Assembly (NCBI RefSeq): GCF_003634555.1
Contig: NZ_RBKS01000001.1
Span: 1 to 64,000 of the forward strand
Direction: 5' to 3'
Source: Frondihabitans australicus
Lineage (GTDB): Bacteria > Actinomycetota > Actinomycetes > Actinomycetales > Microbacteriaceae
Length of the DNA stretch: 64,000 nt
Shown: piece after piece, positions 34,494 through 43,401 of the stretch
How positions within the stretch are numbered: position 1 is the first letter of the stretch
Layout of the letters: each line of letters begins with the position of its first letter
The notes under the pieces: model-generated
What the model was told of the DNA's origin: nothing
Database searches by the model: none
The model's input: only the letters and a program-made list of their open reading frames with translations
Position numbers and translations under genes: made by a program

Positions 34494-35452
34494 GTCGGCT
34501 CATCCACGTCGGCAACGCGATCGTCGACGTCGCCCTGACCGTGTCGGGACTGCCCGAGCGCGGAGGGGACGTGATCGCCTCGGCGACCTCGCTCACCGCG
34601 GGCGGGGCGGTCAACACCCTCGTCGCCGCCGCCCGCGACGGGCTGCCCGCAGTTCACGCCGGGGTCCGCGGCACCGGGCCCTTCGCCGACGTCGTCGCGG
34701 CGGCCCTCGAGACGGCCGGCGTCGAGGCGATCGGGCCCGTCGCTCGCGATGTCGACACGGGCTTCTCGATCGTTCTCGTCGAGCCGTCGGCCGAACGGAC
34801 CTTCGTCACGAGCGTCGGCGCGGAGGCTCGGCTCAGCCAGCCCGACCTCGCGCAGGTCGAGGTCGAGGCGGGCGACGTGATCGTCGTCACGGGCTACGCC
34901 CTGCAGCACTCGGGCGTCGCGATCGCGTCGTGGCTGTCGACCGTCCCCGTCGAGGCGACCGTCGTCGTCGACCCGTCGCCGATCGTCGCCACCCTCGACC
35001 CCGGCACGCTCGCGGCCGTGCTCGCGCGCGCCGACGTGCTCACGGCCAACGCGCGCGAGGCACGGCTGATGGTCGGCGGGGGAGCGGGCGCCGGTGCCGC
35101 GGGCGACGCCGTCGCCCTCGCCGCTCTGTTGCGTCCTTGCGCCGCCGCGCTCGTCCGCGACGGCGTCGACGGGTGCTGGGTCGCCGTGGCGCCCGGCGTG
35201 CCCGATGCCACCGACGTGCCTCGCGCGGCCGAGCGCGCCGCGCACCACGTGCCCGGCTTCGCCGTGACCGCCGTCGACACCACGGGCGCCGGCGACGCCC
35301 ACTGCGGCGTGCTCTGCGCAGCCCTCTCGCGCGCCGAGCCGCTCGTCGACGCCGTCCGCCGCGCGAACGCGGCCGCCGCGCTCGCCGTGACCCGTCGCGG
35401 CCCCGCCACGTCGCCCGCCTCCGCCGAGATCGACGCGCTCCTCGCCGCCTAG
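34490..35452 (+). CDS. PfkB-family carbohydrate kinase
   Basis: 320 residues from a GTG that overlaps the previous stop. PfkB features are IHVGNAIVDVALTVSGLPERG, the GG-rich LTAGGAVNTLVAAARDG near residue 40, TANAREARLM, and the C-terminal signature AVDTTGAGDAHCGVL with the catalytic Asp. It belongs to the ribokinase/sugar-nucleoside kinase group; the residue after GDA is His where Phe is more common. Coupling to the ADP-ribosylglycohydrolase suggests it phosphorylates the ribosyl or nucleoside product of that enzyme. The substrate is not visible in the sequence. Confidence 0.88.
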   Translation: MSRLIHVGNAIVDVALTVSGLPERGGDVIASATSLTAGGAVNTLVAAARDGLPAVHAGVRGTGPFADVVAAALETAGVEAIGPVARDVDTGFSIVLVEPSAERTFVTSVGAEARLSQPDLAQVEVEAGDVIVVTGYALQHSGVAIASWLSTVPVEATVVVDPSPIVATLDPGTLAAVLARADVLTANAREARLMVGGGAGAGAAGDAVALAALLRPCAAALVRDGVDGCWVAVAPGVPDATDVPRAAERAAHHVPGFAVTAVDTTGAGDAHCGVLCAALSRAEPLVDAVRRANAAAALAVTRRGPATSPASAEIDALLAA

Positions 35453-35472
35453 GGGCCCTCTAGAGTGAACGC

Positions 35473-36507
35473 GTGGCGAACATCTTCGACGTGGCCCAGG
35501 AGGCGGGGGTCTCCCACCAGACGGTCTCCCGTGTCGTCAACGGCGATCCCAACGTCCGCCCCGCCACCAGGCAGCGCGTCGACGACGCCATCGCCAAGCT
35601 CAACTACCGCCCCAGCGCCGCCGCCCGGGCCCTCGCCAGCCGCAAGACGCGGGCCCTCGGCCTCATCTCCACCGGCGGGCCCCTGTTCGGCCCCTCGAGC
35701 ATCATGCAGGGCTTCGACGGCGCCGCCCGCGAGGCCGGCTACCAGGTCTCGATCGCCTCGATCAACCGGCCCGAGACCGTCGCGCTGCGCGAGAGCATGC
35801 GCTCCGCCGTCGACGCGCTGCTCGGCCAGAACGTCGAGGCGATCGTGCTCATCGCCCCCGACTCGCGCGCCATCGACGCCATCGGCGAGCTCGCCGTGCC
35901 GGTGCCGCTCGTCACCGCCGACGCCGGCGACCACGCCGGCCTCGTGTCGGTCTCGCTCGATCAGTTCTCCGGGGCCGTGCTGGCCGCCGAGCACCTCGCA
36001 TCGCTCGGCCATCGGGCGATCCTGCATGTCGCCGGCCCCTCCGACTGGAACGACGCGGTCGAGCGCGAACGCGGATTCCAGGCCGCGGCCCAGCGCCTCG
36101 GGCTCGCGCCGCTGCCGAGCGTCCGCGGCGACTGGAGCCCCGAGTCCGGCTACCGGCTCGGAGCGGACCTCGCCGACCGGGTCGAGGCCGGCGAGCTGAC
36201 GGCGATCTTCTCGTCGAACGACCAGATGGCCCTCGGACTCCTTCACGCGTTCGCCGAGCGCGGCGTGCGCGTGCCCGAGCAGGTGAGCATCGTCGGCTTC
36301 GACGACGTTCCCGAGGCGGCGCACTTCTACCCGCCGCTCACGACGGTGCGCCAGGACTTCGGCGCACTCGGCCGGCAGATCATGCGCACGGTCGAGGCGC
36401 AGCTCGCGGGCCCGTCCGCCGAGCCCGCGGCGTCGGCTCCGCCGGAATCGGATCCGACCGCGCCGCAGCTGGTCGTGCGCGCGTCGACCGCCTCCGCGCC
36501 GCGCTGA
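35473..36507 (+). CDS. LacI-family repressor of araBDA
   Basis: 344 residues from a GTG. The DNA-binding head is MANIFDVAQEAGVSHQTVSRVVNG, with the hinge helix SAAARALASRKT. The sensor domain includes PLVTADAGDHAGLVSVSLDQ, HVAGPSDWNDAVERERGFQA, AIFSSNDQMALGLL and VSIVGFDDVPEAAHFYPPLT. It lies 105 nt ahead of the kinase gene, with a perfect lac-type palindrome in between, so it very probably represses araBDA and itself may be read through from the PfkB operon 20 nt upstream. The effector is presumably L-arabinose or a phosphorylated intermediate. Confidence 0.92.
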   Translation: MANIFDVAQEAGVSHQTVSRVVNGDPNVRPATRQRVDDAIAKLNYRPSAAARALASRKTRALGLISTGGPLFGPSSIMQGFDGAAREAGYQVSIASINRPETVALRESMRSAVDALLGQNVEAIVLIAPDSRAIDAIGELAVPVPLVTADAGDHAGLVSVSLDQFSGAVLAAEHLASLGHRAILHVAGPSDWNDAVERERGFQAAAQRLGLAPLPSVRGDWSPESGYRLGADLADRVEAGELTAIFSSNDQMALGLLHAFAERGVRVPEQVSIVGFDDVPEAAHFYPPLTTVRQDFGALGRQIMRTVEAQLAGPSAEPAASAPPESDPTAPQLVVRASTASAPR

Positions 36508-36581
36508 CCCGATTCCGGACTTCTCGACGCCACCTCCCCGGCAGCGCGGCCCTCGCGCCCGTGGTCCTTCCTGTGCAAGAA

Positions 36582-36595
36582 TGTGAGCGCTCACA
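36582..36595 (+). promoter_or_regulatory. LacI-type operator of araBDA
   Basis: TGTGAGCGCTCACA is a perfect 14-bp palindrome with the core of the ideal lac operator. It begins 31 nt before the kinase ATG, a position that would block transcription start or early elongation. It is unlike the abfA operator (TACA-N4-TGTA), so the two arabinose operons answer to different repressors. Confidence 0.85.
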
Positions 36596-36612
36596 AAGAT
36601 TGGATCCGCTCA

Positions 36613-38247
36613 ATGACGAACACCGATCCGGCCTCCACAGCCTCACCCGGCGGCTCCACCGCGCGCCTCATCGCCGACGGGCGCGCGACCCTCGGCATCG
36701 AGCTCGGCTCGACCCGCATCAAGGCCTGCCTCATCGACGACTCGTTCGAGACCGTCGCGTCGGGTTCCTTCGAGTGGGAGAACGAGAACGTCGACGGCGT
36801 GTGGACCTACGGTCTCGACACCGCGATCGAGGGCCTCCAAGCCGCCTACGCCGACCTCGTCGCCGACGTGCAGAAGCGCTACGACACCACACCGACGAGC
36901 TTCGCCGCCATCGGCATCTCGGCCATGATGCACGGCTACCTCGCCACCGACGCAGCGGGCGAGCTCCTGGTGCCCTTCCGCACCTGGCGCAACTCGTCGA
37001 CCGGTGTCGCGGCCGCCGAGCTCACCGAGGCCCTCGACTTCAACATCCCGCTCCGCTGGTCGATCGCCCACCTCGTCCAGGCCGCGATCGACCGGGAGGA
37101 GCACGTGCCGCGCGTCGCATCGGTCACCACTCTCGGCGGCTGGGTCCATCGCGCTCTCACCGGGCGGGATGTGCTCGGCGTCGGCGATGCGTCGGGCGTG
37201 TTCCCGATCGATCCTGCGACCCGCGACTACGACGAGCGCATGCTCGACATCGCGCAGCAGCACCTGGCCGAGCACGCCCCCGCGCCGACCCTGCGCGAGG
37301 TGCTGCCCGAGGTGCTCGAGGCCGGTGCGGACGCAGGATCGCTGACGCCCGACGGCGCGAAGCTGCTCGACCCCTCCGGCCGCCTCAAGCCCGGCATCCC
37401 GTTCTGCCCTCCCGAGGGCGACGCGGGCACCGGCATGGTCGCGACGAACTCCGTCGCGCAGCGCACCGGCAACGTGTCGGTCGGCACCAGCATCTTCGCC
37501 ATGATCGTGCTCGCCGAACCGCTGAAGACCGTGCACCAGGAGCTCGACGTCGTCACCACCCCCACCGGCGACGCCGTCGCGATGGTCCACTGCAACAACG
37601 GGGCGAGCGAGATCGGCGCCTGGGCGCGGGTCTTCTCGCAGTTCGCCGCCGCCCTCCCCGGGGCCGGCGAGGTCGACCAGGACGCCGTCTTCCAGACACT
37701 CCTCGACGAGGCGCTCACCGCCGACGCCGACGCGGGAGGGTTGCTGTCGTTCAACTACCTGGCCGGCGAGCCCGTGACGGGGGTCGAGGAGGGGCGTCCT
37801 CTGCTCCTGCGCACCCCGACCAGCAGGTTCACGCTCGGCAATCTCGTGCGCTCGGAGGTCGACGCCGCCTTCGCCACGCTCGCGATCGGCATGGAGGCGC
37901 TCGCCGACGAGGAGGTCGAGGTCGACCGGCTGCTCGCGCACGGTGGGCTGTTCCGCACGCCGGGCGCGGCCCAGCAGCTGCTGGCCGCCGCCCTGAAGAC
38001 GCCGATCTCGGTGCAGGCCACCGCCAGTGAGGGCGGGGCCTGGGGCGTCGCCGTGCTCGCCGCCTACCTGGCCGCGGCTTCCGAGAAGAGCCTGGCCGAG
38101 TTCCTCGACGACAACGTGTTCGCAGGAGCCGAGGCGGTCACCGAGACCCCCGACCCCACCGCCGTCGCCGGCTTCGAGTCGTACCTCGCGCGGTTCCGCG
38201 CGGCCCTGCCCCTGCAGGGTGCGGCCGCGGCCGCCACCCCCGCCTGA
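36613..38247 (+). CDS. araB: FGGY-family kinase, probable L-ribulokinase
   Basis: 544 residues. The ATG at 36613 is chosen because a GTG at 36583 would lie inside the operator. The N-terminal ATP domain opens GIELGSTRIKACLIDDSFE; then AIGISAMMHGYLATD, FRTWRNSSTG, and the C-terminal domain with GNVSVGTSIFAMIV and LLAHGGLFRTPGAAQQLLA. Position directly before araD and araA indicates phosphorylation of L-ribulose to L-ribulose 5-phosphate. The sequence is of the divergent actinobacterial type often labelled xylulokinase, so the substrate rests mainly on context. Confidence 0.82.
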   Translation: MTNTDPASTASPGGSTARLIADGRATLGIELGSTRIKACLIDDSFETVASGSFEWENENVDGVWTYGLDTAIEGLQAAYADLVADVQKRYDTTPTSFAAIGISAMMHGYLATDAAGELLVPFRTWRNSSTGVAAAELTEALDFNIPLRWSIAHLVQAAIDREEHVPRVASVTTLGGWVHRALTGRDVLGVGDASGVFPIDPATRDYDERMLDIAQQHLAEHAPAPTLREVLPEVLEAGADAGSLTPDGAKLLDPSGRLKPGIPFCPPEGDAGTGMVATNSVAQRTGNVSVGTSIFAMIVLAEPLKTVHQELDVVTTPTGDAVAMVHCNNGASEIGAWARVFSQFAAALPGAGEVDQDAVFQTLLDEALTADADAGGLLSFNYLAGEPVTGVEEGRPLLLRTPTSRFTLGNLVRSEVDAAFATLAIGMEALADEEVEVDRLLAHGGLFRTPGAAQQLLAAALKTPISVQATASEGGAWGVAVLAAYLAAASEKSLAEFLDDNVFAGAEAVTETPDPTAVAGFESYLARFRAALPLQGAAAAATPA

Positions 38248-38298
38248 CGAACGGGCCGCCGCCCGGCGCGCCCCCACCTTCGAGAGAGAAGCACCACG

Positions 38299-39060
38299 AT
38301 GACGACAGGATCCTGGACCCCCGAGGTCGAGGCCGCGATCGCCTCCACCCGCGAGCAGGTCGCCTCGCTGCACGCAGAGCTGACCCGCTACGGCCTGGTC
38401 GTCTGGACCGGCGGCAACGTGTCCGGCCGCGTGCCCGGCGCCGACCTGTTCGTGATCAAGCCCTCCGGCGTCTCGTACGACGAGCTGACGCCGTCGAACC
38501 AGATCCTCTGCGACCTCGACGGCAACGTCATCGCCGGGACGCCCGGCAGCGAGCGCTCGCCGTCGTCCGACACGGCGGCGCACGCCTACGTGTATCGCAA
38601 CATGCCCCAGGTCGGCGGCGTCGTGCACACGCACTCGACGTACGCGACCGCGTGGGCCGCCCGCGGCGAGGCGATCCCGTGCGTGATCACCGCGATGGCG
38701 GACGAGTTCGGCGGCGAGATCCCTGTCGGGCCGTTCGCGATCATCGGCGACGACTCGATCGGGCGCGGCGTCGTCGCGACCCTCGACGGGCACCGCTCCC
38801 GGGCCGTGCTCATGCAGAACCACGGCGTCTTCACGATCGGTCGTGATGCGCGTGACGCGGTGAAGGCCGCCGTCATGGCCGAGGACGTCGCCCGGACGGT
38901 CCACATCTCGCGCCAGCTGGGGGCGCCTCTCCCCATCGCCGAGGAGAGCATCGACGCCCTCTTCGATCGCTACCAGAACGTCTATGGGCAGAGCGAAGCT
39001 CTGCCCCGAAGCAGCAGCGCACACGGCGCCGCCGCGCCGGCCCGAAAGGAAGTCCAATGA
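38299..39060 (+). CDS. araD: L-ribulose-5-phosphate 4-epimerase
   Basis: 253 residues, a class II aldolase/epimerase fold. [20 protein letters not shown] and [16 protein letters not shown] form the phosphate site. The Zn ligands are the His pair of [20 protein letters not shown] and the later His of [10 protein letters not shown]. It converts L-ribulose 5-phosphate to D-xylulose 5-phosphate for the pentose phosphate pathway. The C-terminal ~20 residues (Ser/Ala-rich) exceed the family norm. Its stop overlaps the araA start (ATGA). Confidence 0.92.
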   Translation: MTTGSWTPEVEAAIASTREQVASLHAELTRYGLVVWTGGNVSGRVPGADLFVIKPSGVSYDELTPSNQILCDLDGNVIAGTPGSERSPSSDTAAHAYVYRNMPQVGGVVHTHSTYATAWAARGEAIPCVITAMADEFGGEIPVGPFAIIGDDSIGRGVVATLDGHRSRAVLMQNHGVFTIGRDARDAVKAAVMAEDVARTVHISRQLGAPLPIAEESIDALFDRYQNVYGQSEALPRSSSAHGAAAPARKEVQ

Positions 39061-40571
39061 CACTGAAGACGACGCTTGATCACTACGAAATCTGGTTCCT
39101 CACCGGATCGCAGGGCCTCTACGGCCCCGAGACCCTGGAGCAGGTCGCAGCCCAGTCGAAGGTCATCGCCGACGCCCTCGAGGAGGACGACGACATCCCG
39201 GTGAAGCTCGTCTGGAAGCCGGTGCTCACCGATTCCGACTCGATCCGGGCGACGATGCTCGAGGCGAACTCGCGCGACGACGTCATCGGCGTCACCGCGT
39301 GGATGCACACCTTCAGCCCCGCCAAGATGTGGATCAAGGGCCTCGACGCGCTGCAGAAGCCGCTGCTGCACTTCCACACCCAGGCGAACGTCGAGCTGCC
39401 CTGGGGCGAGATCGACTTCGACTTCATGAACCTCAACCAGGCCGCGCACGGCGACCGCGAGTTCGGCTACATCCAGTCGCGCCTCGGCGTCGCCCGCAAG
39501 ACCGTCGTCGGCCACTTCTCCGACCCGCGCGTCGTCGCGCAGATCGCCACGTGGATGAGGGCGGCAGCAGGATGGGCGGCCACCCGCTCGCTGAAACTCG
39601 CCCGTTTCGGCGACAACATGCGCAACGTCGCCGTCACCGAGGGCGACAAGACCGAGGCCGAGCACGTGTTCGGCGTCTCGGTGAACACGTGGGGCGTGAA
39701 CGAGCTGGCCGCCGCGGTCGAATCCGCGAGCGACGCCGACATCGACGCCCTCGTGCAGGTGTACCTCGACTCCTACGACGTCGTCCCCTCACTCCGACCG
39801 GGAGGGGACCGTCATCAGTCGCTCCGCGACGGCGCCGCGATCGAGCTGGGCCTGCGCTCGTTCCTCGAGGCCGGCGACTTCGGCGCGTTCACGACCAACT
39901 TCGAAGACCTCGGCGCGCTCAAGCAGCTTCCCGGCCTCGCCGTGCAGCGGCTCATGGCCGAGGGCTACGGCTTCGGCGCGGAGGGCGACTGGAAGACGGC
40001 GATCCTGGTGCGGGCCGCCAACGTCATGGGTGCGGGCCTGCCCGGCGGCGCGTCGCTCATGGAGGACTACACCTACGACCTCACGCCAGGCGCCGAGAAG
40101 ATCCTCGGGGCCCACATGCTCGAGGTGTCGCCGACGCTGACCTCGGCCCGGCCGACACTCGAGATCCACGAGCTCGGGATCGGCGGAAAAGACGATCCCG
40201 TGAGGCTCGTGTTCACCGCGGATCCTGGGCCCGCCGTGGTCGTCGCCCTGAGCGACATGCGCGACCGGTTCCGGCTCACCGTGAACGTCGTCGACGTCGT
40301 GCCGCCGACGGCCGACCTGCCGAAGCTGCCCGTCGGCCGCGCCGTGTGGGAGCCCCGCCCGTCGTTCGCCGTCTCGGCCGAGGCCTGGCTGACCGCAGGA
40401 GCCGCGCACCACACGGTCATGTCGACCGCCGTCGGCCTCGAGGCGTTCGAGGACTTCGCGCTGATGGCCGGCACCGAGCTGCTGATCATCGACGAGAACA
40501 CCGGCCTCCGCGAGTTCCGGCGCGAGGTGCAGTGGAACGCCGCCTACTACCGGCTGGCCCGGGGCCTCTAG
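39057..40571 (+). CDS. araA: L-arabinose isomerase
   Basis: 504 residues, normal length. It opens [20 protein letters not shown], diagnostic for AraA, and has [47 protein letters not shown], the Mn ligand region [20 protein letters not shown], and GEGDWK-like [18 protein letters not shown]. It converts L-arabinose to L-ribulose in the cytoplasm. GAAAGGA precedes the ATG, which overlaps the araD stop. It is the last gene of the operon; a 58-nt palindromic repeat starts 7 nt after the stop and could end transcription. Confidence 0.96.
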   Translation: MTLKTTLDHYEIWFLTGSQGLYGPETLEQVAAQSKVIADALEEDDDIPVKLVWKPVLTDSDSIRATMLEANSRDDVIGVTAWMHTFSPAKMWIKGLDALQKPLLHFHTQANVELPWGEIDFDFMNLNQAAHGDREFGYIQSRLGVARKTVVGHFSDPRVVAQIATWMRAAAGWAATRSLKLARFGDNMRNVAVTEGDKTEAEHVFGVSVNTWGVNELAAAVESASDADIDALVQVYLDSYDVVPSLRPGGDRHQSLRDGAAIELGLRSFLEAGDFGAFTTNFEDLGALKQLPGLAVQRLMAEGYGFGAEGDWKTAILVRAANVMGAGLPGGASLMEDYTYDLTPGAEKILGAHMLEVSPTLTSARPTLEIHELGIGGKDDPVRLVFTADPGPAVVVALSDMRDRFRLTVNVVDVVPPTADLPKLPVGRAVWEPRPSFAVSAEAWLTAGAAHHTVMSTAVGLEAFEDFALMAGTELLIIDENTGLREFRREVQWNAAYYRLARGL

Positions 40572-40577
40572 CCCCCT

Positions 40578-40635
40578 GCGACAAAACGCGACACCTGCGA
40601 CGCCTCAGCGCGTCGCGGGTGTCGCGTTTTGTCGC
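40578..40635. repeat. 58-nt palindromic repeat, copy 1
   Basis: Two 25-nt arms separated by an 8-nt loop. The arm begins GCGACAAAACGCGACACC and ends TGCGACG; one base pair out of 25 is a G-T wobble. The same 25-8-25 element occurs at 41675 and 44803. This copy lies between araA and the AbiEi-like gene. It may act as a terminator as well as being a REP-type repeat. Confidence 0.9.
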
Positions 40636-40740
40636 GACGACGGGGAGTGAGCCCTCCACATCCACTCGCCTCGCCACGTTGTCCACAGTGTGCACGTCGG
40701 CCACTGCGGCCGCGAGCCGCCGCGCTGTCACGCTCGGCGC

Positions 40741-41673
40741 ATGACTGGACGAGAACTGCCGACCCTGATCCGTGCCGCCTCCTACCCCGCCGGAAGCACC
40801 GAGAGACGTCGTCTCGAGCGCCGTGCACGCGACGGAGGTCTCGTGCCCGTGCGTCACGGCGTCTTCGTCGCGACCGACGCCTGGGGACGTCTCGACGCCG
40901 ACCAGCAATACCTGCTCCGCGTTCGCGCCGCCGCGCTCAAGGTCGAACCCCGTCACGTCGCTTCACATGCCTCTGCCCTCGCCGTTCACGGCCTGACGTC
41001 GCTTCACGCTTGGCCGCGTGCGGTGCACCTGACCGATCCCGACGGCGGTCGTGGTCAGAGCCGCACGGGTCTGGTGAAACACGCGGGTCCGCTGGACGAG
41101 ACCGAGATCGAGAGCATCGACGGCATCCGGGTGACGTCGCCGATGCGGACGTGCCTGGACCTCGCTGTGACGGCTCCGTTCGAGATCACTGTCGCCTCGG
41201 TCGATCAGTACCTCCGGTCCGAACGGATTTCGCACGGCCAGCTCATGGCCGCATTCGAGCGCAGTCCGATCGATCGAGGCCGCGCCCTTGCAGAGCGCGC
41301 ACTCCGCTTTGCCAACGACCTCTCCGACTCAGCGGGCGAATCGTGGTGCCGTTGCATCTTGCACGACCTCGGCGCACCCACGCCGATCCAGCAGAAGGAG
41401 TTCCGCGACGCCCGAGGGCGCATCGCGTTCGTCGACCTCTGGTTCGAGTCGTGCGGGGTGATCGTCGAGTTCGACGGCGACCAGAAGTACTTCCAGCCTC
41501 GCTTCGCCAAGGGCCGGACGGTGAGCGAGATCATCGTCGACGAGCGCAAACGGGAGCGACGGCTCCTGGCCCTGCCGGAGGTGCGCGATGTCGTCCGCGT
41601 CGAGTGGAAGAACTTGCTTCAGCCGTGGCAGTTGCGTGTCATGGCAACCGACGCGGGCATACCTCTCGGCTAG
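40741..41673 (+). CDS. AbiEi-like winged-helix protein with PD-(D/E)xK-type nuclease domain
   Basis: 310 residues. The N-terminal part (about 1-80), with RRLERRARDGGLVPVRHGVF and QQYLLRVRAAALKVEPRHVA, resembles AbiEi antitoxin/regulator domains. The C-terminal part, with SAGESWCRCILHDLG, IAFVDLWFESCGVIVEFDGD and DERKRERRLLAL, resembles DUF559/Vsr-like endonuclease folds: Glu, then D-L, then E-F-D-G. No partner toxin of the AbiEii type is adjacent. It lies between two copies of the 58-nt palindromic repeat, the second only two nt from its stop, suggesting a small accessory unit. Codon use is somewhat less GC-biased than that of its neighbours. Function is unproven. Confidence 0.72.
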   Translation: MTGRELPTLIRAASYPAGSTERRRLERRARDGGLVPVRHGVFVATDAWGRLDADQQYLLRVRAAALKVEPRHVASHASALAVHGLTSLHAWPRAVHLTDPDGGRGQSRTGLVKHAGPLDETEIESIDGIRVTSPMRTCLDLAVTAPFEITVASVDQYLRSERISHGQLMAAFERSPIDRGRALAERALRFANDLSDSAGESWCRCILHDLGAPTPIQQKEFRDARGRIAFVDLWFESCGVIVEFDGDQKYFQPRFAKGRTVSEIIVDERKRERRLLALPEVRDVVRVEWKNLLQPWQLRVMATDAGIPLG

Positions 41674-41674
41674 C

Positions 41675-41732
41675 GCGACAAAACGCGACACCTGCGACGA
41701 GGTGGAACGTCGCAGGTGTCGCGTTTTGTCGC
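41675..41732. repeat. 58-nt palindromic repeat, copy 2
   Basis: Perfect 25-nt arms with an 8-nt loop (AGGTGGAA). The left arm is identical to that of copy 1. It begins one nt after the TAG of the AbiEi-like gene and ends 18 nt before the convergent small membrane-protein gene stops, so a bidirectional terminator role is possible. Confidence 0.92.
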
Positions 41733-41749
41733 GGAGGGGGAAGACCGAC

Positions 41750-42040
41750 CTACTGGTGGAACTGCGGGATCAGCAGGTACAGCGCGTAGAGCACCGCGAG
41801 CCCGGCCACTCCGATGCACGCCCAGCCGCCGAACGTGCGGCCCGCGGGCCGCCCCGCTGCCGACGTCGCGTGCCCCTTGCCCGCCGCGGCGCCCGCGCCG
41901 AGCGTGGCCACGGTCTCCTCCGTCTCGCCGTTCGACAGCAGGCGCAGGCCCACCGAGTACAGCACCACCACGGCGGCGGTCGCAGCCAATGCCACGAGGA
42001 ACACCACCACGAACACGCCCCAGTCCACTCCGAGGAACAT
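41750..42040 (-). CDS. Small two-helix membrane protein paired with the phosphate transporter
   Basis: 96 residues. The helices are WGVFVVVFLVALAATAAVVV near the start and ACIGVAGLAVLYALYLLIPQ at the end, joined by a basic Gly/Ala-rich loop. Its ATG shares one base with the Pit stop (TGATG), so it is translated with the transporter. Small membrane partners of Pit occur in actinobacteria, but I do not know a defined function; it may stabilise or modulate the transporter. Confidence 0.78.
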   Translation of the reverse strand: MFLGVDWGVFVVVFLVALAATAAVVVLYSVGLRLLSNGETEETVATLGAGAAAGKGHATSAAGRPAGRTFGGWACIGVAGLAVLYALYLLIPQFHQ

Positions 42041-43221
42041 CAGGCCACCGTCCCTTCAACTGAGGTCGAGCCCGAGCTACCGGGGCCGGCGCCGACGCCG
42101 GCCAGGGCGGGCTCAGGAGCCGCGACATCCGCCGACGTGATGGGCTTCCTCCGCGCGAGAGCGTAGAACGTGACGCCGCCCGCGGCGAGCAGCACGGCGA
42201 CGATGATGAGGCCGACCGTCGAGGTCGACGCGATGAACGCGGCGACGCCTCCGACGAGGGCGGCGGCGGGCAGCGTGACCACCCAGCCGGTGGCGATCCT
42301 GCCGACCACGTTCCAGTGGACGACGGCGAGGCGCTTGCCCAGGCCCGCGCCGATGACGGAGCCGCTGGTCACCTGCGTGGTCGAGAGCGCGAAGCCGAGG
42401 TGCGACGAGATGAGGATGGTGGCCGCCGACGACGTCTCGGCCGCGAATCCCTGGGGCGACTGCACATCGGTGATGTTCTTGCCGACGGTCTTCATGATGC
42501 GCCAGCCGCCGACGTAGGTGCCGGCGCCGATCGCGAGCCCGCAGGCGAGGATCACCCAGAGCTGCACGCCCGATCCTGATGCCTGGTACTTGGCGGCGAT
42601 CAGGGTGAGGGTGATGACGCCCATCGTCTTCTGCGCGTCGTTGGTGCCGTGCGCGAGCGAGACGAGCGACGCCGAGATGGTCTGGCCGTGTCGGAATCCG
42701 GCCTCCGACCCCTTGGCGCGGGCGTTCTTCGTGATGCGATAGGCGGCGTAGGTGGCCAGCAGCGCGACGGCACCGGCGACGAACGGCGACACGACGGCGG
42801 GCACCACGATCTTCGACAGCACGACGCCGAAGTCGACCGAGTTGAAGCCTGCGCCGATGATCGCCGCGCCGATCAGGCCGCCGAACAGGGCGTGCGTCGA
42901 CGACGACGGCAGGCCGAGGTACCAGGTGGCGAGGTTCCAGAGGACGGCGCCGCAGAGGCCCGCGAAGATCATGGTCGGCGTGATCTCGATGCCACCCGGA
43001 CCCTCCCGGATGATGCCGTTCGAGATCGTCGAGGCGACGGCGGTCGAGATGAACGCGCCGACGAGGTTCAGCACGGCCGAGATGAGCACCGCCTGACGCG
43101 GCTTCAGCGCCCCGGTCGCGACCGAGGTCGCCATCGCGTTCGCGGTGTCGTGGAACCCGTTCGTGAAGTCGAAGACCAGGGCGACGACGATCACGAGGGT
43201 GACGGTGATGAGCACGGCCAT
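42040..43221 (-). CDS. pitA: Inorganic phosphate transporter (Pit family)
   Basis: 393 residues, ten to eleven helices in two related halves. The PHO4 signatures are ALVFDFTNGFHDTANAMATS in the first half and SLAHGTNDAQKTMGVITL in the second. TWYLGLPSSSTHALFGGLIG is the usual half-repeat box. It imports metal-phosphate complexes with protons at low affinity. GGAAGGGG sits before the ATG. It forms an operon with a small membrane protein. No PhoP-type box was obvious in the 180-nt upstream gap. Confidence 0.94.
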   Translation of the reverse strand: MAVLITVTLVIVVALVFDFTNGFHDTANAMATSVATGALKPRQAVLISAVLNLVGAFISTAVASTISNGIIREGPGGIEITPTMIFAGLCGAVLWNLATWYLGLPSSSTHALFGGLIGAAIIGAGFNSVDFGVVLSKIVVPAVVSPFVAGAVALLATYAAYRITKNARAKGSEAGFRHGQTISASLVSLAHGTNDAQKTMGVITLTLIAAKYQASGSGVQLWVILACGLAIGAGTYVGGWRIMKTVGKNITDVQSPQGFAAETSSAATILISSHLGFALSTTQVTSGSVIGAGLGKRLAVVHWNVVGRIATGWVVTLPAAALVGGVAAFIASTSTVGLIIVAVLLAAGGVTFYALARRKPITSADVAAPEPALAGVGAGPGSSGSTSVEGTVA

Positions 43222-43401
43222 GGGCGAACCCCTTCCGGTGTGAGCCCGGCAGACGCCCGGCCTGGCCGCGACGCTAACCGTGTCCCGTGAACGGGGGGTG
43301 AATCATCCTCGGGTCGGTCAGGGCCAGGGCGCAGGATCCGACGTGGTCGGCGTCGAGCGACCTCATTCGATGCATCCGGTCAGATTGTCTATGCTCGTTC
43401 C

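Noticed and set aside
40578-40635. Simple rho-independent terminator of araA
   Set aside because: Possible in part, but three near-identical copies with constant arm and loop length point to a repeat family.
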